Positions 44,341 through 53,042 of a DNA stretch of 64,000 nt are shown here, one piece after another. Numbering within the stretch: position 1 is the stretch's first letter; every line of letters starts with the position of its first letter. Both the position numbers and the translations under genes were made by a program. The notes below the pieces were generated by a model that saw only the letters and a program-made list of their open reading frames with translations, was not told where the DNA came from and ran no database searches. This DNA is from Streptomyces rhizoryzae (lineage in GTDB: Bacteria; Actinomycetota; Actinomycetes; Streptomycetales; Streptomycetaceae), in contig NZ_JALMUV010000013.1 of assembly GCF_023155275.1 (NCBI RefSeq), forward strand, positions 62,001-126,000, written 5' to 3'.

Positions 44341-46046
44341 CCGGTCGGGTACGGCCAGGAGTTGGGCCGGCAGGTCACCCCGTCCGTGGTGAGGAACTTG
44401 GTCTGCTGCATCATCACCGGGGCCGGCGCGCCCTGCCGGGAGCAGATGGCGTGGTTGTGCCCGAGCCGGTGCCCGACCTCGTGGTTGATCAGCATCTGGC
44501 GGTAGGCCAGCATCTTGTCGGGACCGTAGGTCTGGGCACCCTGCGCCCACCGGTAGGCGTTGATCATCACGCGTTCGGTGGCCGCCGAGTCGCAGGAGAC
44601 GTTGTCCTGGGTGGTGTCCAGGCCGGACTTGGCGCACCACTTGGCGGTGGTGCCGGGGCTGGCCAGCGAGATCACGAAGTCCGCGTCCCCCGACGCCACC
44701 CGCTGGAAGGCGTACCGCCCGCCGTGCGCCCAACTGCGGTCGTCGTTGAGGGTCTTGTGCACGGCCTCGGCGAACAGCTCGCCGTCCAGCGGCAGTCCCT
44801 CCTCGACGTCCACGCGGTAGCGCTTCACCGTGCCGTGGCCGGGCGCGGCGGCGTCCCCGCCGACCGGCCGGAAGCGTCCACTGGCGGTCAGCTGCGGGTC
44901 GAGCGGGAAGACCTGGGCCATCTGCGTGACGTAGTCGGCGGGTTTGGCGTCCTGACCGGACCGGGTCTGCGAACGGGTCGCGGCCTCCGCGCCGCCGTCG
45001 GCGCGGTCGTCACCGCCGCGGGCCTGCGGGGCGCTGCCGTCCCGCTGCTGGTCGGCGACCTGTCCGGCGATCACGACGGCGAGCGCGGTGGTCACCGCCG
45101 CGGCCGCCGCGCCGGTGAGCATCCGCGCCTTGCCGCCCTTGCGGGGCGTGCGCGCCGCAGCACCGGCCGGCTCCCCGGCCGTCGGCCCGGCGTCCGCGCC
45201 ACCGCCGTCACCATCACGGCGCGCGCCCCGAGTTGGGGCGGGCACGCCGGTTGCGGCGGGCACGCCGGGCCCGGCAGCCGCCCCGCCCGCGGCAAAACCG
45301 GAAGCGGAAGCGGAAGCGGAACCTGAAGGCGCAGGGGAAGCGGAACGGGGACCGGGGGCGGTGCCGGCGTGCCCGCCGGGCGCCCGGCCCGGACCGGCGG
45401 CCTCGCCGTTCCGGCCGTCCGCGCCCTCGCGGCGGTCCCTACCGCCCACGGCGCGCGCACCCTCCGCGGCGAACGCCGCCAGGTACTCCGGCCGCGGCCC
45501 CGGCCCACTGCCGGGCGCGCTCACCACCGGCCCGCCGAAGGGGGGCGTACCGAACGCGGGGGTCCCGTATGCAGGGGTCCCGTATGCCGGAGTCCCGGAC
45601 GCAGGGGCCCCGGACGCGGGCGTTCCGGACGCCGGGACCCCGGCCGGGCCCGGCCCCGGCACTCCGCGCTCACCGGCCCGCGGCCGCGGGATCCTGGGCC
45701 CGCCACCGGCCGGTCCACCGCTGACGGGTCCACCGACGGCCGGTCCGGCCCCGTACGCCGCGTCCGGTACCGCGCCCCAGCCGCCGCCCGGCTCGTGCTG
45801 CTCGGGATGGCCGCCGCGCACCGGCCCGCCGGCCGCCGGCGCCCCGCCGGCCCGCCGGCGGCGTCCGGTCCCCGGCGCATACGGCGTACTCCCCGCGCTC
45901 CCCGGCGCGTACGGCGCACCGCCCGCATCCTCCGGCGGGTACGGCGCACACCCCTCGCTCTCCGGCGCGTACGGCGTTCTGCCCGCGGTCCCCGCGGTGT
46001 CCCCGGAGGGGCTCTGCGGCCCGCTCCGGCGGCTGTGTCGTCCCAC
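44334..46046 (-). CDS. DUF3152 protein, membrane-anchored metalloprotease-like
   Basis: The start is GTG 46046 (GGAG upstream), 570 residues. Residues 1-290 are low complexity (Gly/Pro/Ala/Ser with repeats such as GTPAYGTPAYGTPAFG). A single membrane segment follows (MLTGAAAAAVTTALAVVIAG, about 300-320). The C-terminal DUF3152 domain carries the zinc motif HEVGHRLGHNH (HExxHxxGxxH), the hallmark of metzincin-like proteases, plus several Cys. The enzyme domain should be extracellular. It lies 8 bp after the hydrolase gene, so the two probably form an operon. Confidence 0.87.
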   Translation of the reverse strand: MGRHSRRSGPQSPSGDTAGTAGRTPYAPESEGCAPYPPEDAGGAPYAPGSAGSTPYAPGTGRRRRAGGAPAAGGPVRGGHPEQHEPGGGWGAVPDAAYGAGPAVGGPVSGGPAGGGPRIPRPRAGERGVPGPGPAGVPASGTPASGAPASGTPAYGTPAYGTPAFGTPPFGGPVVSAPGSGPGPRPEYLAAFAAEGARAVGGRDRREGADGRNGEAAGPGRAPGGHAGTAPGPRSASPAPSGSASASASGFAAGGAAAGPGVPAATGVPAPTRGARRDGDGGGADAGPTAGEPAGAAARTPRKGGKARMLTGAAAAAVTTALAVVIAGQVADQQRDGSAPQARGGDDRADGGAEAATRSQTRSGQDAKPADYVTQMAQVFPLDPQLTASGRFRPVGGDAAAPGHGTVKRYRVDVEEGLPLDGELFAEAVHKTLNDDRSWAHGGRYAFQRVASGDADFVISLASPGTTAKWCAKSGLDTTQDNVSCDSAATERVMINAYRWAQGAQTYGPDKMLAYRQMLINHEVGHRLGHNHAICSRQGAPAPVMMQQTKFLTTDGVTCRPNSWPYPTGQ

Positions 46047-46054
46047 GGGCCCCG

Positions 46055-47116
46055 TCAGCTCCTGTCCGCCGCGGGCGAGGTGGCACCGGGCCGGGAGGGG
46101 GTGCGGGCGGCGGGGGCCGCGCCGCGCTCCGGCGCCGCGGCGGCGTCCGCCAGCTCCCGCACGGCCCGCGCCACCGCCTCTGGGTACTCCATCATCGCCA
46201 CGTGCCCCGCCTCCGGAAGGGTCAGCATCCGCGCGCCGCGGAACGCCGCGGCCGCCCGCCGCGCCATCCGGATGGAGACCAGGCGGTCGCGTCCACCGTA
46301 GACGAGAAGCGTGGGAGCCAGGACCCGTTCGGCCTGGCGCCAGAGGTTGTGCTGGCCGCTGAGCGTGTAGGAGCCCACCACGGCGCGCGCCGAACGCTCC
46401 ATCACCTCCCAGAAATACGGGAGTTCGAGCCGGCGGGCGTACTCCTCGACGGCCGTGGCGAAGCCCTCGGGGGTGACCCGGGCCGGGTCGCCGTAGCAGA
46501 GCGCCAGCACCTCGCGGGTGCGCTGCTCGGGCGTCCGGTCGCGGGTGAGCCGGCTGAACAGCCGGGCCACACCGGGGACGGCGAGCAGCGCGGTGGGCAC
46601 CGCGGTGCGCTGCGGCCGGAGTTCGGGCAGCGCGGGCGAGACCAGGGTGAGGGTGCGGACCAGGTCGGGGCGGGCCGCGGCGATCCGGGTGGCGACCGCG
46701 CCGCCCATGGAGTTGCCGAGGAGGTGGACCGGGCCGCGGGCGGCCGCGTCGAGGTGCCGGATGACCGCGCGGGCCTGTGCGGAGACGGAGTAGTTGCGGT
46801 CGGCGGGCGGCGGCGACTCGCCGAAGCCGGGGAGGTCGAGCGCCTCCGGGTCCAGCCGGTCGGCGAGCAGCGGCATCAGGGCCGACCAGTTGCGCGAGGA
46901 GCCGCCCAGGCCGTGCAGGCACAGCGCCGGCTCGCGGTCCCGTCCGCCGGTGCCCGCCGGGGCGCCGTCCGGCCCGGGGGCGCGGAGGGTCAGCGTCAGT
47001 CCCGGCAGCGCCACCCGCCGGACCGCCTCACCGGCGGGATCCGGGGCCCCGGGACCGCCTGGCGGCACCGGCAGGGCGGCGGCTGTCGCGGCGTCCGGCG
47101 ACTCGCTCGAAGACAT
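46055..47116 (-). CDS. Alpha/beta hydrolase
   Basis: The 353-residue protein starts at ATG 47116, 7 nt after the -10-like hexamer TAACAT, so probably leaderless. It has the oxyanion strand CLHGLGGSSRNW, DLPGFGESPPP, the nucleophile elbow GNSMGGA, the acid in VYGGRDRLV and the His in EAGHVAMMEYP. The substrate is unknown. It is divergent from the small acidic protein gene and runs into the DUF3152 gene. Confidence 0.88.
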   Translation of the reverse strand: MSSSESPDAATAAALPVPPGGPGAPDPAGEAVRRVALPGLTLTLRAPGPDGAPAGTGGRDREPALCLHGLGGSSRNWSALMPLLADRLDPEALDLPGFGESPPPADRNYSVSAQARAVIRHLDAAARGPVHLLGNSMGGAVATRIAAARPDLVRTLTLVSPALPELRPQRTAVPTALLAVPGVARLFSRLTRDRTPEQRTREVLALCYGDPARVTPEGFATAVEEYARRLELPYFWEVMERSARAVVGSYTLSGQHNLWRQAERVLAPTLLVYGGRDRLVSIRMARRAAAAFRGARMLTLPEAGHVAMMEYPEAVARAVRELADAAAAPERGAAPAARTPSRPGATSPAADRS

Positions 47117-47150
47117 GCTGACGATGTTACGAGACGATCACGCCCCCGAT

Positions 47151-47170
47151 TGTGTGTTCGCGGTCACACA
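47151..47170. promoter_or_regulatory. Inverted repeat TGTGTG-N8-CACACA
   Basis: The perfect inverted repeat at 47151-47170 lies 35 bp before the hydrolase start and 95 bp before the acidic protein start, in their divergent promoter region. It is a candidate operator for an unknown regulator. Confidence 0.4.
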
Positions 47171-47264
47171 CCGCATCGCGCGCCCGCAACCGCTCTCCTA
47201 GGCTCGTAGCTGGGGCGGTCGCCCCGACGGGCCAGGCCCCGTACGCACCGGAAAGGGAGCCACC

Positions 47265-47489
47265 ATGCGCGTCGACCCGACAGACCCGGACACCTTCGAG
47301 GAACCGGCCGGCGGGCCGGCCCTCACCCAGATCGACGTGGAGGCGCCGGAGGCCGACGCCGCCGAGCAGCACGCCGATCTCGCACCGCACCGCGACGAGG
47401 CCGTGACCGGCGGCGACTACTCCGCCAACGAGGCGGACCGCGCCGAACAGGCCCGCGTCGTCGAGCTCAACGAAGACGAATACCGATGA
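47265..47489 (+). CDS. Small acidic protein
   Basis: The 74-residue protein starts at ATG 47265 (SD AAAGGGAG). It is strongly acidic with Asp/Glu/Ala repeats (IDVEAPEADAAEQHADLAPH) and ends LNEDEYR. No domain is recognised; it looks disordered or helical. It lies about 150 bp upstream of the TetR gene on the same strand. Confidence 0.75.
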   Translation: MRVDPTDPDTFEEPAGGPALTQIDVEAPEADAAEQHADLAPHRDEAVTGGDYSANEADRAEQARVVELNEDEYR

Positions 47490-47637
47490 CCTGGGAGGTT
47501 ATGTCGGCTTCCGGGAACGGGGCCGGGGAGAATTTCTCGCTGCGGACCGCCCACAGGCCCGTTACCCAAAAGTACGATGACGGGCGCGGTGCACCACCTT
47601 GTACGGACCGCGAACGGAACGATTTCTGGGAGGCAGC

Positions 47638-48279
47638 GTGAGCGCCATCGAGCAGACCGAGGCGGCGCGCCCGCGGGGCACACGCCTGCCACGCCGAGCC
47701 CGGCGCAACCAGCTCCTGGGCGCGGCCCAGGAAGTCTTCGTCGCACAGGGCTACCACGCGGCCGCGATGGACGACATCGCCGAGCGGGCGGGCGTCAGCA
47801 AGCCGGTCCTCTACCAGCACTTCCCCGGGAAGCTGGAGCTGTATCTGGCCCTGCTCGACCAGCACTGCGAGGCGCTGCTCCAGTCGGTGCGCGCGGCCCT
47901 GGAGTCGACCAGCGACAACAAGCAGCGGGTGGCGGCCACCATGGACGCCTACTTCGCCTACGTGGAGGACCCGGGCGGCGCCTTCCGGCTGGTCTTCGAG
48001 TCGGACCTGACCAACGAGCCGGCGGTCCGCGAGCGGGTCGACAAGGTGTCGCTGGAGTGTGCCGAGGCGATAAGCGCGGTGATCGCCGAGGACACCGGGC
48101 TGTCGCGGGACGAGTCGATGCTGCTGGCCGTGGGCCTGGGCGGGGTGTCCCAGGTGGTGGCGCGCTACTGGCTGTCCTCGGAGAGCAAGGTGCCGCGGGA
48201 CACCGCCGTGCAGCTGCTGACCTCGCTCGCCTGGAAGGGCATCGCCGGCTTCCCGCTGCACGGCACCGACAACCACTGA
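47638..48279 (+). CDS. TetR-family transcriptional regulator
   Basis: The start is GTG 47638 with SD GGGAGG, 213 residues. The HTH domain (about 20-65) is RRNQLLGAAQEVFVAQGYHA, AAMDDIAERAGVSKPVLYQHF. The C-terminal ligand/dimer domain is typical in length. No ligand is evident. It is followed by the DUF3107 gene on the same strand. Possible target sites nearby include the inverted repeat at 47151-47170, which is speculative. Confidence 0.92.
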   Translation: MSAIEQTEAARPRGTRLPRRARRNQLLGAAQEVFVAQGYHAAAMDDIAERAGVSKPVLYQHFPGKLELYLALLDQHCEALLQSVRAALESTSDNKQRVAATMDAYFAYVEDPGGAFRLVFESDLTNEPAVRERVDKVSLECAEAISAVIAEDTGLSRDESMLLAVGLGGVSQVVARYWLSSESKVPRDTAVQLLTSLAWKGIAGFPLHGTDNH

Positions 48280-48396
48280 CCGTGTTCGCTGCGGGCGTGG
48301 CCGCGGACGCCGTCTCCGTCCCCGTACCGGGCTAATGTGTGCTGCGTACCGCGCGGCCGGCCGCGCACATCACCGACCGTCGGAGGGACATAAGCC

Positions 48397-48624
48397 GTGG
48401 AGGTCAAGATCGGCGTGCAGCACTCGCCCCGCGAGATCGTGCTGGAGAGCGGGCAGTCTGCCGAAGAGGTCGAGCGTGCCGTGGACGAGGCGCTGACCGG
48501 CAAGTCCGAGCTGCTGAAGCTGGTGGACGACCACGGTCGCAAGGTCCTGGTCGCCGCGGACCGGGTGGCCTACGTGGAGATCGGCGAGCCGACGACCCGC
48601 AAGGTCGGTTTCGGCACGCTCTGA
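48397..48624 (+). CDS. DUF3107 family protein
   Basis: The 75-residue protein starts at GTG 48397 with SD CGGAGGG. Its sequence (VKIGVQHSPREIVLESGQSA, RVAYVEIGEPTTRKVGFGTL) matches the actinobacterial DUF3107/ATP-binding-like small protein family of unknown function. It usually lies next to a TetR regulator in this group. It is followed by a strong terminator. Confidence 0.9.
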   Translation: MEVKIGVQHSPREIVLESGQSAEEVERAVDEALTGKSELLKLVDDHGRKVLVAADRVAYVEIGEPTTRKVGFGTL

Positions 48625-48963
48625 GCGGCGACCGCCCGGCGCGCAGGCGCCGGGACACGCGAACGGAAGGGCGGCGGCCCGGAGAACGGAATCTCCGGGC
48701 CGCCGCTCCGTGCTGTCCGGCGCCGGGACCGCCCCACCCCGCTGCCGTTTCCCTGTCCTCCCCCTTGCCTTCCGCTGCGGTTCCGCCGCTGTCCACAGAC
48801 CGGACACTCCGGCGGAAATTCCTTGCCCGATGGCCGGATGAAGGCGCACGCTGAGCGGACAAGCGGGTCGACGACCGGAGGGTTGCTGCCGGTGACCCCT
48901 GGGTACGACCGCCTACGACCGATTTGTTCGTCCGATCGGCCTCGTCACGCGGGAGGGAACAGC
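48625..48963. other. Intergenic region with terminator
   Basis: This 339-bp stretch holds the hairpin at 48671-48706 and then GC-rich sequence with no convincing gene. The right half should contain the promoter of the small membrane protein gene; no clear hexamers are seen. Confidence 0.5.
48671..48706 (+). terminator. Terminator after DUF3107 gene
   Basis: A 15-bp perfect stem (48671-48685 with 48692-48706) with a 6-nt loop lies 47 bp past the DUF3107 stop. Confidence 0.75.
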
Positions 48964-49257
48964 ATGATCTGGGAAGCGCTCGGCGCCGTGATCGTCGGAT
49001 TCGCCATCGCCCTGTCCGCCCGGCGCTGGCTTCCGGAGCGGTTCCCGTCCCCCGCCCTGACGCTGGCGACCGGCCCGGCCGCGGCGCTGCTCGGCGCGCT
49101 GCTGACCCGCTCGATCCTCGGCCCCGGCCACCCCGTCCAGGTGCTGGTCGCCGCGCTCGCGGTGGGCTCGGCGCTGCTGTCGGTGCTGGTCCGGCCGCCG
49201 CGCAGCCCGGTCCGCCGGCCGGCCGCCCCGCTCAAGCGCCACCGGACGGCCTGCTGA
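48964..49257 (+). CDS. Small multi-pass membrane protein
   Basis: The 97-residue protein starts at ATG 48964 (SD GGGAGGGA). It has about three hydrophobic segments (WEALGAVIVGFAIALSA, LTLATGPAAALLGALL, VLVAALAVGSALLSVLV) and a basic tail. The function is unknown. It converges with the ferritin-like gene. Confidence 0.75.
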   Translation: MIWEALGAVIVGFAIALSARRWLPERFPSPALTLATGPAAALLGALLTRSILGPGHPVQVLVAALAVGSALLSVLVRPPRSPVRRPAAPLKRHRTAC

Positions 49258-49309
49258 CCGCCCGGTCCGCGCGTCGCGGCGGCGCCCGGCCCGCCGGTGC
49301 GGATCCGGC

Positions 49310-50047
49310 TCAGGCCGCCAGGCCCAGCGCCGCCATCCGCTTGGTGTGCGCCTCGGTGATCCGGGAGAACATCCGGCCGACCTCGGCCAGGTCGAAGCCG
49401 TCGGCGACCCCGCCGACCAGCATCGTGGAGAGCGCGTCGCGGTCCGCGACCACCCGCTGCGCCTGCGAGAGCGCCTCACCCATCAGCCGGCGGGCCCACA
49501 GCGCCAGCCGCCCGCCGACCCGCGGCTCGGCCTCGATGGCGGCCCGCACCTTCTCCACCGCGAAGGTGGCGTGGCCGGTGTCGTCCAGCACCGCGAGCAC
49601 CAGGTCGCGGGTGTCGGAGTCCAGCCGGGCCGCGACCTCGCGGTAGAAGTCGCTGGCGATCGAGTCGCCGACGTACGCCTTGACCAGGCCCTCCAGCCAG
49701 TCCGACGGCGCGGTCTGGCGGTGGAACTCGTCCAGGGCGGCGGCGAACGGCTCCATGGCCTCGTTCGGCTCGGCCTGGATCTCGGCGAGCCGGTCCCGCA
49801 GCCGCTCGAAATGGTGGAATTCCGCCGAGGCCATCTTCGCCAGCTCGGCCTTGTCGTCCATCGTCGGGGCGAGCTTGGCGTCCTCCGCCAGCCGCTCGAA
49901 GGCGGACAGCTCGCCGTACGCGAGGGCGCCGAGCAGATCGATCACAGCGGCCCGGTAGTGCGGGTCGGCGGATGCCCGGTCCCAGTCCTGGGCGGCGATT
50001 CCGGTGTGTTCTCGCGCGTCAGCCGCGGCGTTGTCAGGCGTCTCCAT
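49310..50047 (-). CDS. Ferritin-like fold protein
   Basis: The 245-residue protein (ATG 50047) is helical with metal-type acidic/His motifs: YGELSAFERLAEDA, ASAEFHHFERLRDRL, YVGDSIASDFYREVA and LDDTGHATFAVEK, consistent with a four-helix ferritin-like or MiaE-like fold. The reaction is unknown; a tRNA-hydroxylase role is only suggested by fold. It is divergent from the RNA helicase gene. Confidence 0.8.
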   Translation of the reverse strand: METPDNAAADAREHTGIAAQDWDRASADPHYRAAVIDLLGALAYGELSAFERLAEDAKLAPTMDDKAELAKMASAEFHHFERLRDRLAEIQAEPNEAMEPFAAALDEFHRQTAPSDWLEGLVKAYVGDSIASDFYREVAARLDSDTRDLVLAVLDDTGHATFAVEKVRAAIEAEPRVGGRLALWARRLMGEALSQAQRVVADRDALSTMLVGGVADGFDLAEVGRMFSRITEAHTKRMAALGLAA

Positions 50048-50470
50048 GACCGGCACAATAGCCCGCCACGGGGCCCCCGGAAGGCCCTGGTCAGCCACCG
50101 CGGAGCCACCCGCGGGGGTGATCGCCGGGACAGGCCCGGCGCCCGTGACGAATTCCTCATCCATACACGCCTTCGGATTCAGCGGCGATATCCGGGGTAC
50201 AGTGCTAAAGGACCCGCCGAGTATCGGTGGGTCGTTCCACGAAAGCGGATGCCCGGTCGGTGGCCCGATCGGCTCCAACCGACCGCCCTCCGCGCGGCGC
50301 GTGCCCACGTACGCACGGCAGGAGGGACCCGCTCGCGGCAGGAGTGCCTGAGCGACGGCAGTGGTCCCGCACCGACCGGCCCCTCGGGCCGGCGCCGTAC
50401 GAACCCGTACGACGGTGCGGTACGACCCCCGTCGCCGCCTCTCGCCGCGTCTCACAGAAGAGGCAAGACT
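50048..50470. other. Long leader region of the RNA helicase gene
   Basis: This 423-bp region lies between the divergent ferritin-like and helicase genes. It holds a TACAGT hexamer (50198-50203 region), several GGAGG-like runs, and an overlapping plus-strand reading frame (from GTG 50348 to a stop at 50490) that runs across the helicase start. No ATG/GTG/TTG start in the helicase frame lies close to the conserved N-terminus. Confidence 0.45.
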
Positions 50471-52894
50471 CTGTCCACTACGTTCCGTGATCTCGGTATC
50501 TTCCCCGAGACCGCCGAGGCGCTGGAAGCCGTCGGCATCGTTTCCCCCTTCCCCATCCAGGAGCTGACGCTCCCCGTCGCGCTCTCCGGCAACGACGTCA
50601 TCGGCCAGGCCAAGACCGGCACCGGCAAGACGCTGGGCTTCGGCCTGCCGCTGCTGGAGCGGGTCACCGTCCCCGCCGACGTCGAGGCCGGCCGGGCCGC
50701 GCCCGAGCAGCTGACCGAGGCGCCGCAGGCCCTCGTCGTCGTGCCCACCCGCGAGCTGTGCCAGCAGGTCACCAACGACCTGCTCACCGCCGGCAAGGTC
50801 CGCAACGTCCGGGTGCTGGCGATCTACGGCGGCCGGGCCTACGAGCCGCAGGTCGAGGCGCTGAAGAAGGGCGTCGACGTGGTCGTCGGCACGCCCGGCC
50901 GGCTGCTGGACCTCGCGGGCCAGAAGAAGCTCGACCTCTCCCGGGTGCGCACCCTGGTCCTGGACGAGGCCGACGAGATGCTCGACCTGGGCTTCCTGCC
51001 CGACGTCGAGAAGATCCTCCAGCTGCTGCCGGCCAAGCGGCAGACCATGCTGTTCTCGGCGACCATGCCCGGCCAGGTCATCTCGCTGGCCCGCCGCTAC
51101 ATGTCGCAGCCCACCCACATCCGGGCCACCGCCCCGGACGACGAGGGCGCGACGGTCGCCAACATCACCCAGCGCGTCTACCGCGCGCACTCCCTCGACA
51201 AGCCGGAGATGGTCGCCCGCATCCTCCAGGCGCGCGGCCGCGGGCTGGCGATGGTCTTCTGCCGGACCAAGCGGACCGCGGCGGACATCTCCGACCAGCT
51301 GACCCGGCGCGGTTTCGCGGCCGGCGCGGTCCACGGCGACCTCGGCCAGGGCGCCCGCGAGCAGGCGCTGCGCGCGTTCCGCAACGGCAAGGTCGATGTG
51401 CTGGTGTGCACCGACGTCGCCGCCCGCGGTATCGACGTCGAGGGCGTGACGCACGTCATCAACTACCAGTCGCCCGAGGACGAGAAGACCTACCTGCACC
51501 GGATCGGCCGCACCGGCCGGGCCGGCGCCAAGGGCACCGCGGTCACCCTCGTCGACTGGGACGACATCCCGCGCTGGAAGCTGATCAACAAGGCGCTGGA
51601 CCTGGCGTTCGACGAGCCGGAGGAGACCTACTCCACCTCGCCGCACCTCTACGAGCAGCTGGACATCCCCGAGGGCACCAAGGGCGTGCTGCCGCGCGCC
51701 GAGCGCACCCGGGCCGGGCTGGCGGCCGAGGAGGTCGAGGACCTGGGCGAGACCGGCGGCCGCGGGCGCGGCGGCCGGCGGTCCGGGGGCCGGGAGGCCA
51801 AGGAGGCCGCCGAGGAGCCGCAGCGGACCCGTACGCCGCGCCGGCGGCGCCGGACCCGGAGCGGGGCCCCCGTCGAGCAGCCGGCCGGGACGGACGCGCC
51901 GCAGGCCGCGGACGCCGCGGTGAGCACGGCCGGCGGCGACGAGGCCGCCGCGGCGGTGCGGACGCCCCGCCGCCGGCGCCGTACCCGGGGCGCGGTGGCG
52001 GCTGCCGCCGAGGTCCCGGCCGCGGTGGCGGACGCTTCGCAGACCGCGGTGGAGCCGGTGTCCGCACCGGCCGCCACCGCCGAGCCCGCCGTGGTGCCGG
52101 CCCCCGCCGCCGGTCCGGAGGCCGGGACGGACGCCGAGGCGGCCGCCGCGCCGCGCCGCCGCCGTACCCGCGGGGCCGCCAAGGCCGTCGCGGACGAGCC
52201 GGTGGCCGTCGCCGCGGAGGCCGCGCCGGAGAGCGCCGTGGAGGCCGCACCGGAGAAGCCCAAGCGGACCCGCAAGCGGACCACCGCCGCCGCCAGGAAG
52301 GCGGAGGCCGCGGTGGACGCGGCCGAGGCGCCGGCCGAGGCCCCCGCCCCGGCGGAGGCGGAGGCTCCGGCCAAGCCGAAGCGGACCCGGACCCGCAAGG
52401 CGGCCGCCGCGGCGCCCGTGGACGCGGCCCCCCTGGCCCCGGTCGACGGCACCGACGCCCCCGCCGAGGAGGCCCCGGCCAAGCCGAAGCGGACGCGGAA
52501 GACGGCCACGGCCAAGACCGCCGCCGCCAAGACCGCCACCAAGGCCACCGCCACCGCCCCGGTCACCGACGCCCCCGACGCCCCCGCCGAGGAGGCCCCG
52601 GCCAAGCCCAAGCGGACGCGGAAGACGGCCACGGCCAAGACCGCCGCCACCAAGACCGCCACCAAGGCCACCGCCACCGCCCCGGTCACCGACGCCCCCG
52701 GCGGCACCGCCGAGGAAGCCCCGGCCAAGCCCAAGCGGACGCGGAAGACCGCCGCCGCCAAGGCCGCCGCGGACGCCCCCGAGGCCGCTGCCGCCGACAC
52801 CGCGGAGGGTGCCGAGGCCCCGCCGAAGCGGACCCGCAAGCGGACCACGGCGGCCAAGAAGGCGCAGCCGGCCGAGGCACCGGCCGCGAGCTGA
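50471..52894 (+). CDS. DEAD-box RNA helicase with repetitive basic tail
   Basis: The likely start is CTG 50471 (LSTTFRDLGIFPETAEALEA), 8 nt after AGAGG; no standard start codon is near in frame. The 807-residue protein has all DEAD-box motifs: Q motif PFPIQ, AKTGTGKT, PTRELCQQV, GG, TPGR, DEAD (VLDEADEMLDLGFLP), SAT, VFCRTKRTA, TDVAARGID and HRIGRTGRAG. Residues about 410-807 are an Ala/Pro/Lys/Arg tail with RRRRRTR clusters and 41-residue tandem repeats, probably RNA-binding. A cold-shock or mRNA-decay role would be typical of the family. Confidence 0.88.
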   Translation: MSTTFRDLGIFPETAEALEAVGIVSPFPIQELTLPVALSGNDVIGQAKTGTGKTLGFGLPLLERVTVPADVEAGRAAPEQLTEAPQALVVVPTRELCQQVTNDLLTAGKVRNVRVLAIYGGRAYEPQVEALKKGVDVVVGTPGRLLDLAGQKKLDLSRVRTLVLDEADEMLDLGFLPDVEKILQLLPAKRQTMLFSATMPGQVISLARRYMSQPTHIRATAPDDEGATVANITQRVYRAHSLDKPEMVARILQARGRGLAMVFCRTKRTAADISDQLTRRGFAAGAVHGDLGQGAREQALRAFRNGKVDVLVCTDVAARGIDVEGVTHVINYQSPEDEKTYLHRIGRTGRAGAKGTAVTLVDWDDIPRWKLINKALDLAFDEPEETYSTSPHLYEQLDIPEGTKGVLPRAERTRAGLAAEEVEDLGETGGRGRGGRRSGGREAKEAAEEPQRTRTPRRRRRTRSGAPVEQPAGTDAPQAADAAVSTAGGDEAAAAVRTPRRRRRTRGAVAAAAEVPAAVADASQTAVEPVSAPAATAEPAVVPAPAAGPEAGTDAEAAAAPRRRRTRGAAKAVADEPVAVAAEAAPESAVEAAPEKPKRTRKRTTAAARKAEAAVDAAEAPAEAPAPAEAEAPAKPKRTRTRKAAAAAPVDAAPLAPVDGTDAPAEEAPAKPKRTRKTATAKTAAAKTATKATATAPVTDAPDAPAEEAPAKPKRTRKTATAKTAATKTATKATATAPVTDAPGGTAEEAPAKPKRTRKTAAAKAAADAPEAAAADTAEGAEAPPKRTRKRTTAAKKAQPAEAPAAS
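52450..52790 (+). repeat. 123-bp tandem repeats in the helicase tail
   Basis: Three copies with a 123-bp (41-codon) period encode EEAPAKPKRTRKTATAKTAA and flanking residues. The marker gaggaggccccggccaag recurs at 52466 and 52589, and with one change at 52712. Copy number could vary between strains. Confidence 0.88.
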
Positions 52895-52920
52895 TCCGGC
52901 CCGCCTCCGACGGCACCGCA

Positions 52921-52960
52921 CGACGACCCGGCCCCGCCCCGCGCGGGTGCCGGGTCGTCG
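52921..52960 (+). terminator. Terminator after the RNA helicase gene
   Basis: A 12-bp stem (52921-52932 with 52949-52960, CGACGACCCGGC) with a 16-nt GC-rich loop lies 26 bp past the helicase stop. Confidence 0.6.
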
Positions 52961-53042
52961 GCGTTCCGGGCGCCGCTGCCCGCCGGCCGGGACACCGGCG
53001 TACCGGCCGGTTTTCACCCGGCCGGGCCGCTAGCCTCGTCCC

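Noticed and set aside
49310..53017. Minus-strand open frame of about 1235 codons over the RNA helicase
   Set aside because: Only its last 245 codons (49310-50047) are a real protein, the ferritin-like one. The rest is antisense to the helicase and is low complexity.
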